DNA from: Longilinea arvoryzae
GTDB lineage: Bacteria > Chloroflexota > Anaerolineae > Anaerolineales > Anaerolineaceae
DNA: 64,000 nucleotides
Assembly: GCF_001050235.1 (NCBI RefSeq)
Contig: NZ_DF967972.1
Coordinates: 2,927,901 to 2,991,900 of the forward strand
Direction: 5' to 3'
This document shows, piece after piece, positions 15,020-23,500 of this stretch (the stretch's first letter is position 1; each line of letters starts with the position of its first letter). The translations under genes were made by a program, and so were the position numbers. Below the pieces are notes generated by a model that did not search any database, was not told where the DNA came from, and saw only the letters and a list, made by a program, of their open reading frames with translations.

Positions 15020-17758
15020 TTATTCCACCAGTTTTGCCTTGACGAATGGCCCAACCTGGTCGATGGCTTCGTTCAGCTTCGAGGCATCCTTGCCGCCAGC
15101 CTGAGCCAGCGTTGGGCGGCCGCCGCCACTGCCGCCGATGACCTGCGCCGCGACTTTCACCAGGTCGCCGGCTTTCAAACCGCGCTGGACGAGGTCATCG
15201 GTCACTGCGGCGATCAGCACCGGACGATTTTCAGGCGCAGACCCCAGCACCACCACGCCGGAGCTGAATTTCTCGCGGAAGCGGTCGCACATCTGGCGGA
15301 GGGTATCGATATCCGCGTTGGCCAGCACCGCTGCCAAAACCGGGATACCCTCGATGTGGGGTACGGATTCGAGCTTGCGTTCGAATTCGAGGGCCACCAG
15401 TTCCTGGCGCAGCTTCCCCAGTTGCTTGTGGGCCTTATCCAGGTCGTCGACCAAAACCTGGGCCTTGGCGGGCGCTTCATCGGCCGAGGTGGTCATCAAA
15501 CCGGCGATTTCCTTCAGCGCCTTGAAACGCCGCTGGACCAGTTCATAAGCCGCCTGTCCGGTGACCGCTTCGATACGCCGCACCCCGGCGGCCGCGCTGC
15601 CCTCGCTGGTGATCAGGAAGAGCCCGATATCAGCGGTCTCATGCACGTGCGTACCGCCGCACAATTCATACGAGAAGACGTCCTGATTTCCGATGGAAAT
15701 CGTGCGCACCGATTCGCCGTACTTCTCACCAAACAGGGCCATGGCGCCTTCCGAGATGGCCTGCTGCAGCGGTTTGACCATCGTCGTCAAACGGTGATTT
15801 TCGAGAATCGCGCGGTTGACCAGGGCTTCGATCTGCTCGAGCTGTTCCGGCGTAACCGCTTCGGGATGGGTAAAATCGAAGCGCAGCCGGTCGGGCGCCA
15901 CCAGCGAGCCCGCCTGGCGGGCATGGTCGCCGAGGATCTTGCGCAGTTCAGCGTGCAGCAGGTGGGTTGCCGTGTGATTGCGCATGATCGCCTTGCGTCG
16001 ATCCAGGTCGACGCTGGCAATGGCGGCGTCCCCGACCCGTGGAGTGCCCTTCACGACTACGCCGCTGTGCACGACCACACCCGCGGCGGGTTTGCGCATA
16101 TCATCCACCCGAATTTCCCAGCGCGGTTCTTCGACCGAAACGATCGTCCCGTGATCCGAGACCTGGCCACCGGCTTCGACATAGAAACAGGTCTTCGGCA
16201 ACAGCACCTCGACGGTATCACCCGGTTGGACCGCATCCACGCTTTCACCATCGTGGAAGAAGGCCGCCACCGGAGCTTCGACCTCGAATCCGCTGTAGGG
16301 ATCGTATTGCACGCCCTTTTTACTCAGCTTTCCTCCGCCGATGAGCTCTTCTAAAGCGGTGCGGTAGACATCCACATCCTCGCCGCCCATGGATCCGAAG
16401 ACCTTGCCGGCGCTGGAGGCTAGACGATGTTCGTCCATGGCCCTGCGAAAACCTTCCTCGTCCACATCCATGCCCTGTTCGCGGGCCACATCGCGGGTCA
16501 GTTCCAGGGGCAGGCCAAGCGTGGCATACAGATCGAATGCCTTATGGCCGTCCAGCACGGTTTGGCCGGAGGCCGTCATTTCAGCCAGCAGATCGTTCAG
16601 GTGGCTCATGCCGGCGTCCACTGTGCGCTGGAAGCGCTGCTCCTCGCGCGTCAAATTGGTGAGGATCGTGGCCCGGTTGCGGCGCAGTTCAGGATAAGCC
16701 GCGCCGTAATTCTCGACGACAACATCGGCCACCTTGGCCAGGAAGGGTCCGGTCAGGCCCAATTTGGTGCCAAAGCGCGCGGCGCGCCGGATGATCATAC
16801 GGCACACATAATTCCGTCCGGTATTGCCCGGCACAACTCCGTCGGCGATTAAAAAGGTCGCGGCGCGGCTGTGATCGGCAACCACGCGGTAAGGGGTTAT
16901 GTTGGCGTCCCGTTCGGCTTCGGTTTGGCCGGCCAGGGTACGCACGGTTTCCATCAACGGCAGCAGCAGATCGGTCCGGTAGTTCGAGCTGACGCCCTGC
17001 ATGACCGAAACAATGCGTTCCAGGCCCATACCCGTATCGACATGCGTCGCCGGCAGTGGTTCGAACTGGGTGACCGACAGGCGGTTGTACTGGATGAAAA
17101 CCAGGTTCCACAATTCCAGGTAACGCGAGCAATCGCCGTTCACCCGGCACACATGCCCCGGAACGCCCTGTTTGTTACAAAATTCGGGCCCGCGATCAAT
17201 GTGAATTTCACTACACGGGCCGCAGGGGCCGGTCTCGGCCATTTCCCAGAAATTCTCTTTGCGTCCGAAGGGCAGCACGTGAGTCGGGTCGATGCCCGGC
17301 TGTTTGCACCAGTTTTCGGCCGCTTCTTCATCGGTGGGCAAATCACCCTTGTCGTCTTGGAAATAGGTCGTCCAGAGTTTGCTTTTATCGAGGCCAAAGA
17401 CATCCGTGAGCAACTGCCAGGCCCAGGTAATGGCTTCCTTTTTATAATAATCGCCGAACGACCAGTTGCCCAGCATCTCGAAAAAGGTGTGGTGCGTGTC
17501 ATCCCGACCGACATCATCCAGATCGTTGTGCTTGCCAGCCACACGCATGCACTTCTGTGAATCGACCGCGCGGGTGTACGGCCGGTGGTCTGTTCCCAGG
17601 AAGACATCCTTGAATTGAACCATACCGGCGTTGGTGAACAGTAAAGTCTGGTCACCGCCCGGAACCAACGAAGAGGATGGAACCACCGTATGTCCGTGTT
17701 CGGTAAAAAAATCGATGAATGCCTGGCGGATTTCCGCACCGGTCATGTTCTTGTCCAT
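15020..17758 (-). CDS. alaS: Alanine--tRNA ligase
   Basis: 912 residues, full length. The class II catalytic core begins TGAEIRQAFIDFFTEHGHT and holds the LFTNAGMVQFKDVFLG and HHTFFEMLGNWSFGDYYK signatures. The editing domain has the HTATHLLH zinc/editing motif and CGGTHVHETADIG; the C-terminal C-Ala domain ends with SGGGRPTLAQAGGKD. It charges tRNAAla with alanine. ATG 17758 is chosen because MDKNMTGAEIR matches the family N-terminus and GGGAG lies upstream; an in-frame ATG at 17851 would lie upstream of the -10 box. Monocistronic, with its own promoter and terminator. Confidence 0.97.
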   Translation of the reverse strand: MDKNMTGAEIRQAFIDFFTEHGHTVVPSSSLVPGGDQTLLFTNAGMVQFKDVFLGTDHRPYTRAVDSQKCMRVAGKHNDLDDVGRDDTHHTFFEMLGNWSFGDYYKKEAITWAWQLLTDVFGLDKSKLWTTYFQDDKGDLPTDEEAAENWCKQPGIDPTHVLPFGRKENFWEMAETGPCGPCSEIHIDRGPEFCNKQGVPGHVCRVNGDCSRYLELWNLVFIQYNRLSVTQFEPLPATHVDTGMGLERIVSVMQGVSSNYRTDLLLPLMETVRTLAGQTEAERDANITPYRVVADHSRAATFLIADGVVPGNTGRNYVCRMIIRRAARFGTKLGLTGPFLAKVADVVVENYGAAYPELRRNRATILTNLTREEQRFQRTVDAGMSHLNDLLAEMTASGQTVLDGHKAFDLYATLGLPLELTRDVAREQGMDVDEEGFRRAMDEHRLASSAGKVFGSMGGEDVDVYRTALEELIGGGKLSKKGVQYDPYSGFEVEAPVAAFFHDGESVDAVQPGDTVEVLLPKTCFYVEAGGQVSDHGTIVSVEEPRWEIRVDDMRKPAAGVVVHSGVVVKGTPRVGDAAIASVDLDRRKAIMRNHTATHLLHAELRKILGDHARQAGSLVAPDRLRFDFTHPEAVTPEQLEQIEALVNRAILENHRLTTMVKPLQQAISEGAMALFGEKYGESVRTISIGNQDVFSYELCGGTHVHETADIGLFLITSEGSAAAGVRRIEAVTGQAAYELVQRRFKALKEIAGLMTTSADEAPAKAQVLVDDLDKAHKQLGKLRQELVALEFERKLESVPHIEGIPVLAAVLANADIDTLRQMCDRFREKFSSGVVVLGSAPENRPVLIAAVTDDLVQRGLKAGDLVKVAAQVIGGSGGGRPTLAQAGGKDASKLNEAIDQVGPFVKAKLVE

Positions 17759-17822
17759 TAGCGCCACTCCCTGTACGATATACATCGCCTGATCGAACCC
17801 GCTGAAGCAGGCGTAAGTATAA

Positions 17823-17851
17823 ATTATACGCCCGCTAATCTCAGGAATCAA
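17823..17851 (-). promoter_or_regulatory. alaS promoter
   Basis: On the minus strand, TTGATT (17851-17846), 17 bases, then a perfect TATAAT (17828-17823). It would give a leader of roughly 60 bases. I see no T-box in that leader. Confidence 0.72.
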
Positions 17852-17861
17852 TGAACCCGCT

Positions 17862-17901
17862 CAAAAAACGAATGTCCCCTTTCCGGGGTGGAAAGGGGAC
17901 A
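17862..17901 (-). terminator. Terminator of the TPR/protease operon
   Basis: On the minus strand a perfect eleven-base-pair stem (GTCCCCTTTCC with GGAAAGGGGAC), five-base loop, then ATTCG and six T. It stands 26 bases after the protease stop codon and closes the whole minus-strand gene cluster. Confidence 0.9.
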
Positions 17902-17926
17902 TCGAACCTGATCATTCAGGAGGATA

Positions 17927-20545
17927 TCAACGCGATACGGCCAGTTTGATGACCTTGCCGTGTTCATCCAGCGTCACCCGGGCATACTGGGTATGCTCCC
18001 GGCGCGCCGCCGGAATGGTTTTGGTGATGGTCACGACATAGTGGTTCAACTCTGGCAGAGCCTTTTTCCGTCCTTTGGCCACGCTACCCGTATTCGCCGC
18101 CTGGGGATTCGCTTCGGGTTTCAACAGGCAAACCTGCACCTGCGAATTCTCCAGTCCCGGCAGGTAGGACTCCACGGTTTTCTTCACTGATGTGATCCAC
18201 TCGGATCGGATCGTCTCAGGTCCATCCGCGGGCATGGATTGATCACTGACCGTCTTGATGGAAATTCCAATTTTCATGCGCAGCGCCTGCTTCGACTGCC
18301 GGACAGCCAGTTCTGCGGACGCCAGGGGATCGCCGTAAAGGACGAAGGAAAGCAATGTCTTCTGATCCTCGCCATCCAGGTAACCTTGCCGCCGGTTCAT
18401 CTCGCGAATCATGTTGATCTTGGCCAGCATTAAAGCCTCACCTGCCGTATAGCCTTCCTTCAACGACTTCCAGAACAACTGGCCGAGCAAATCGGCGCCC
18501 ACCAGCGGCGTGTTAACCGAGCCATACGAGATGCTGGTCGATCCCACCATCCCGAGCACTCCGATCGAGAGAAATTTGAGGGCAATCGATTGGGCTTCGG
18601 TTTTTCCGGCGACATGCCCACCGTAACAGGCTTCGCTGAAAACAACGCTGGGAGCGCGTCCGTTGCGCTGCAAATCAGCGGCCGTCAACGCGACAGGATA
18701 ATCCGGCCCACTGCCGGCATCGCCGAGATCGCGTTGGCCGTACCATTCGGCAGAGTCAATCACACCATGCAGATTGTAGTAATTCAGGCGCGCGGAGGTG
18801 ACCTTCTTGGGGTTGATACTGCCGGCAATCTCGGGTGGAGAGATATGTACATCGGTGGCCTGGGCTACCGGGCGGAACACCGCCACGGAGGAGCGCCGCC
18901 AGGCAGCCGCCGAATAACCAAATCCGTTGTTTTTGGAGCGCAGGGCGCGCCGGTTGCGCCAGGATTGCCAGGTGCGGTAGAAGATCGATTTCTTCCAGCC
19001 CTGGGTGGCTACGGCGCGCTGCTCGTGGAAACGCAGGTTCTGCCGGATCTGCTGCAACAGCAGGCCCGCGTCTGTTCCGCTCTCGCCGGGCAGGCGCCCC
19101 ACCAGCCATTCGGCAACGAAGTAATTGCCATCCGTCGACGCGTATGGATTGTCCGAAAGCACTTCGCTGTCCTGATCCTCGGTTGGATTGGGCAGCTTAT
19201 GGAAGGGCACGATCTGCTCGCCGCCGATGATCATCAGCGCGCCAATCCGCTCGCCGCGATGCGCCAGCGCCTTGTCCAAATCGCCCAATGATAATTTGAT
19301 CTTCCAGGGATCGTTGTTCTCCAGCGCAGTGATTCCGTATCTGGCCGTACAGACCGGGTCGTCTGGCAAGTACGCCAGAGCGCCCCAACCCTGACGCCGG
19401 CGGACGACCTCCGCCAGGTGATCCATCTCAGAGATCAACACCTGCGCGGATTGCTGGCCGTATTGGGCGATCAGGCCGGTGCGTGACGACAACACCACAT
19501 AGACCGGAAAACGCCCGTCCGATTGGCCAATGGCCGGTTTCTTGAGCTTCTTGGCCAGCTTCTCGAACTCACTCTGGATGGCATTCAGATCCTGCCCGTC
19601 GCGAACGCCGGCTGTTTTCGTCTCGGGCGGCATTTTTGGCATGGTTTCGCTGACAGCCGCCGGGGTTTCGGACTGAGGCATTTCGACGATTTCCTCAGGC
19701 AGTGAAGTCATTGGCGGTTCGACCGTCTGCGTTTTTTCCGGCAGATGATTCATCCCCAGGCGCGAAGCGACATCGGCCGGGATGGGCGAATCGAAGCGAA
19801 TGGTCAACTCGCCAGGCCACAGCGGCTGGTAGGCATGTTGGTTGCCCATCCAACGCCGGGCAACCAGACCGGCCGAATCGCGCGTGACGCACTCATGCAG
19901 CAGCGCGACGGCCGAAGCTTCGTCGCCGCTTTCCATCAACATCTCAGCCGTCACATACTGGAATGCCAGACAATCGGGCCAGCGTTCGTGATACATATCG
20001 GCCAACTGGCGCACCGCCAGCCAATCCTGTTGAACCCGGTTGATTTTGAGGTGCAGAAGATCGACCAAAGGCAGCCCGGAATCGACGATCAGCGCCTGGT
20101 GGATCAACTCTTCCGCTGCCTGGGTTTCCTGGCGTTCAAGCCTGACCAGACTCTCACGCGCCGGTTTACTCCATTCCGGCAGACGTACATTACGCGGGCT
20201 TGGGCCTCCCAGGGCATACACCGCTCCCCACCATTGAGCCATCTGTTCGTCGCTGGCTTCGCCTTTCAGATCGATCAGCGCCTGATAGGCCTCCCGATCC
20301 TCGGGGTCGATCTGGATGACTTTCTCCAGGGTCGTCCGCGCCTGCGCAGTTTTTCCGTCCGCCAGCAATGCCAATCCCAGCAAACGGTTGACTTCCAAAT
20401 CTCCGGGATACGCCACCAGCCAGGTCATCGCGGCCTGACGGGCAAATTTGACCGCGTTGACCTCGATTCCAACTTTCAACAGCCGGACCAGCTCAGATCG
20501 CGTCATCAATGAAGGATAGAAATCTTCCTGATACCCTAATGCCAT
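17927..20545 (-). CDS. TPR protein with gingipain/caspase-like (C25-type) protease domain
   Basis: 872 residues, no signal peptide or membrane helix, so predicted cytoplasmic. Residues about 1-270 are TPR-like helices; a Pro/Glu/Thr-rich linker (about 280-325) leads to a clan CD protease domain. Evidence: an N-terminal sub-domain with LMIIGGEQIVPFHKLP, SDNPYASTDGNYF and LVGRLP as in C25 peptidases, His593 in NLHGVID, Cys640 in FSEACYGGHV, and the closing LSFVLYGDPLA, which corresponds to the VFGDP motif of gingipains. A C-terminal domain of about 80 residues follows. Secreted gingipains have signal peptides; this one does not. Its start overlaps the giant TPR gene by ten bases, with AGGAGG upstream, so the two are coupled. 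The substrate is unknown. Confidence 0.82.
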   Translation of the reverse strand: MALGYQEDFYPSLMTRSELVRLLKVGIEVNAVKFARQAAMTWLVAYPGDLEVNRLLGLALLADGKTAQARTTLEKVIQIDPEDREAYQALIDLKGEASDEQMAQWWGAVYALGGPSPRNVRLPEWSKPARESLVRLERQETQAAEELIHQALIVDSGLPLVDLLHLKINRVQQDWLAVRQLADMYHERWPDCLAFQYVTAEMLMESGDEASAVALLHECVTRDSAGLVARRWMGNQHAYQPLWPGELTIRFDSPIPADVASRLGMNHLPEKTQTVEPPMTSLPEEIVEMPQSETPAAVSETMPKMPPETKTAGVRDGQDLNAIQSEFEKLAKKLKKPAIGQSDGRFPVYVVLSSRTGLIAQYGQQSAQVLISEMDHLAEVVRRRQGWGALAYLPDDPVCTARYGITALENNDPWKIKLSLGDLDKALAHRGERIGALMIIGGEQIVPFHKLPNPTEDQDSEVLSDNPYASTDGNYFVAEWLVGRLPGESGTDAGLLLQQIRQNLRFHEQRAVATQGWKKSIFYRTWQSWRNRRALRSKNNGFGYSAAAWRRSSVAVFRPVAQATDVHISPPEIAGSINPKKVTSARLNYYNLHGVIDSAEWYGQRDLGDAGSGPDYPVALTAADLQRNGRAPSVVFSEACYGGHVAGKTEAQSIALKFLSIGVLGMVGSTSISYGSVNTPLVGADLLGQLFWKSLKEGYTAGEALMLAKINMIREMNRRQGYLDGEDQKTLLSFVLYGDPLASAELAVRQSKQALRMKIGISIKTVSDQSMPADGPETIRSEWITSVKKTVESYLPGLENSQVQVCLLKPEANPQAANTGSVAKGRKKALPELNHYVVTITKTIPAARREHTQYARVTLDEHGKVIKLAVSR

Positions 20546-23500
20546 GCCTGAGCCTCCTGAGAGTGTTGGACGAGATTCAATGCAATCACGGCGCCGAGCT
20601 GACGGCGGATGTTCAAATCATTGGGCGCCAGTTCTGCTGCCTTACGCAGCATTTTTTCAGCGGAAGAATAATCCTTTGCATCCCGTAAAGCCGCGGCAGC
20701 CAGGACGTAGGCCCGCGTGTCGGTCGGGGCCACCCGGATGGCCTGTTGGAAGGCCACAATGGCCTTTTCCTGTTCGCGGCGTTCCTGGTAGACTTTCCCC
20801 AGTTCCAGATAACCCTCGACTTCCACCGGACTGAGCTGAACGGCTTCGGTCAGGTGATAGACGGCCTGGTCCAATTGTCCGCCGGCTGCCTTGATTTGTC
20901 CCATCAGTAATTGCAGGTTGGCCTGATTGGGTTCGTAGCGCAGCGCGTGTTGCGCGGATTTTTCAGCCCCGGCCGAATCGCCGCATTCGTACTGGACTGT
21001 CGCCAGAATGGCCAGAAGCTTGACGCTGTTCGGGAATTTCTTTAGCGCCTCTTTGGCTGCCGGCAGGGCCGCAGCCGAACCATACACTTGGCGAATCAGT
21101 TCGAGACGCTCGACCTGGAGGACCAGTTCTTGAGTCAATAGACCCGAAGCCTGTTCCAGCGCCGCCAGGGCTTCCTGCAATTTGCCCCGTTTTTCCAGCA
21201 GGTGGACGTTGAAGATCACCACCTCGGGAATGGTACTGCCGTGTTTGAGCGCCTGATCGCTGATCGATTGCGCTTCGGTCAGATTACCCATCTGGATGAG
21301 GATTTCCCCCTGCATCAACAGCGCCTGAAGCGCGTCGGGGTCGACTGCGGCTGCGCGCTGGGCGCACTGCAAAGCGCGCTCGAAGTGCCCGGCGCGCAGA
21401 TGCGCTTCGGCAAGCACCAGCCAGCATTGCGGATTGTTTGCGTCCTGACGGCTGGCGGTTTCGAGCACGTCGATCGCCTTGCCATAATTCCGGGTTTCCA
21501 GGAAGACAACCCCCAGATTGAACGTGTATCCGGCCTGCTCGGGCTGCAGAGTGTGCGCCGCCTCCCAATGTTGAATGGCTGCGGCTGGATCGCCCAATGC
21601 CTGGCTCAGTCGAGCCAGTTCGGCCTGCCAGATGGGCTCATCCGGCCAGATTTGAATGGCCGATTGCCAGGCTTCCATTTCTTCCGCGGGTTGGTCGTTC
21701 TTGGATAACAAAACGGCGCGGAGGGCGTGGAAAAGCGGCTGTCGCGGTTCCAATTCGACTGCCTGTTGCGCGAAGGCCATTGCTTTTTCGGCGTCTTTGG
21801 ACATCAGATAAACCGCGGCCTGAGCATAAACCTCGGGCTGGTCACCGGCCTGTTCAACCGCCTGGAGGACAGCGGAGGTATTTCCACCCTGGGCGATGCC
21901 GATCACCAGAGCCGCCTTGTCGGTTGGCGGGTGCCCTTCGGTCAAAGTATGCTTGAATTGGCCCGCGTTCGATGGGAGAACCAGTTTCCCGATCTGACGC
22001 AACTCGGAGATCTTGGGCGACCCGCTGAACTGGCTCGCTGCCAATAAGGCATTTTCGAAAGCTTCGATCTGCCCCGCTTTGACGTTCGGATTATGGGTCG
22101 TCGCATGGACGCCATCGCACAAACGGGTGGCCTTGCTGCGTTGGACCAGCAGGCTGGCGAATTGATAATGCCCGACCGCCTCGCGGGCGTAGTTCTCGCG
22201 TCCGGTTTCAAGGTAGCGGTTGGCCGCATCCCAGCGATACAGATCCCGGGCGACCTCTCCCAACCAGATCGGTGCGTATTCCAGCAGATCGAGATGATAG
22301 ACCGTTCGGCTCGAATCCGAAGCGATGGGTTCAGCTTTTTCCAACGAAGTTTTCACCTCGTCGAATAGTTCTCCAGCCGCCGCATATTCACCGTTTCGGG
22401 CCAATAAACGGGCCTGAATGGCCTTCATGCGGGGCTGGACTGCGCCTTTTTCAAGGATTGGATTGACAATCCCTGAAACATCGTCCTCGTTTCCATCCTC
22501 GAGTAATAATTCGCAGCGCAGCGCCTGAAGAGTCTGCCAGCAGGCTTCAGCATCATCGTGAAGCAGGGTCTCGGTAAAAGCCGGTTTTTCGATGGCGGTC
22601 AGCTCAAGGACGTGATCGAATTGGAGTTGAGAATAGGCCAACCCGGCCATCAATAAACGGATCGAAAGATCGTCCGGCAGGATGTCCAGGGCTTTTTCGG
22701 CGAAGAAAAGCGCGCCCGAGATATCGCCCTGTTTTTTCAACAAAACCGCTGATCGCGAATAAATCGCGGCCGGGTTGAAAATGGCGTTATCGGCCGTGAA
22801 CAGGCTGCTGTTCTGGCGTGGCGGCTGCTTTTCCGAAATCGACTTGCTTTCCATCAAACGGGCCGCTTTCTCCAGGCAGGCCAACGCGGCCTGCGTGCGA
22901 GTCTGCTGAGCCAATAAATCCGCCTGAAGAACATGCAGGCGGATATTTTGATCATCCACCTTGACTGCCTTTTCGGCGTAGACCATCGCGCCCTGGAAAT
23001 CGTTATCACGCTGGCTCAAGAAAGCCAGATCGCATAACAGGCCCGCCGATGGCGCATCCGTTGTGGCTTCGATTTTCTTCATGCAGGCCAGCGCGTGCGA
23101 ATAATCTTCCAATTTCAGGTGAAAACTGGCCGCCTGGCGCAACTCTGTCTCGGAAACGTTCGATAATTGTTCAAGCTCGGCCAGCATTTTTTCGGCAGTC
23201 TCAGGTTGGTTCGCCGCCAGCGCGAACTGGGCCCGTTTCAACCACAAGCCGCTCCGTTCCGGCGAAAGCTGAACTGCGGTTTCCAACGCACGCTGAGCTT
23301 CATCCAGATTCCCCAGGCGTTCCATGATATTCGAATACCAGACGAGGTTATCCACCTGATCCGGTTCCATTTGCAGAGCCCGGCCGGCAGCGCGCGCAGT
23401 CTCCTGAGCCAGGTTCGACTTCAAATAAGTCTCCGCCAGCAGATGCATCACGCCCAGATCTTCCGGATTCTTTTGCAGAACCTCCTGCAGACAGGCCAGC

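Noticed and set aside
15356..16354. A 332-codon frame opposite alaS
   Set aside because: Lies wholly inside alaS; composition is that of an antisense shadow.
15020..17860. T-box riboswitch in the alaS leader
   Set aside because: The leader is only about 60 bases and shows no T-box sequence or antiterminator.
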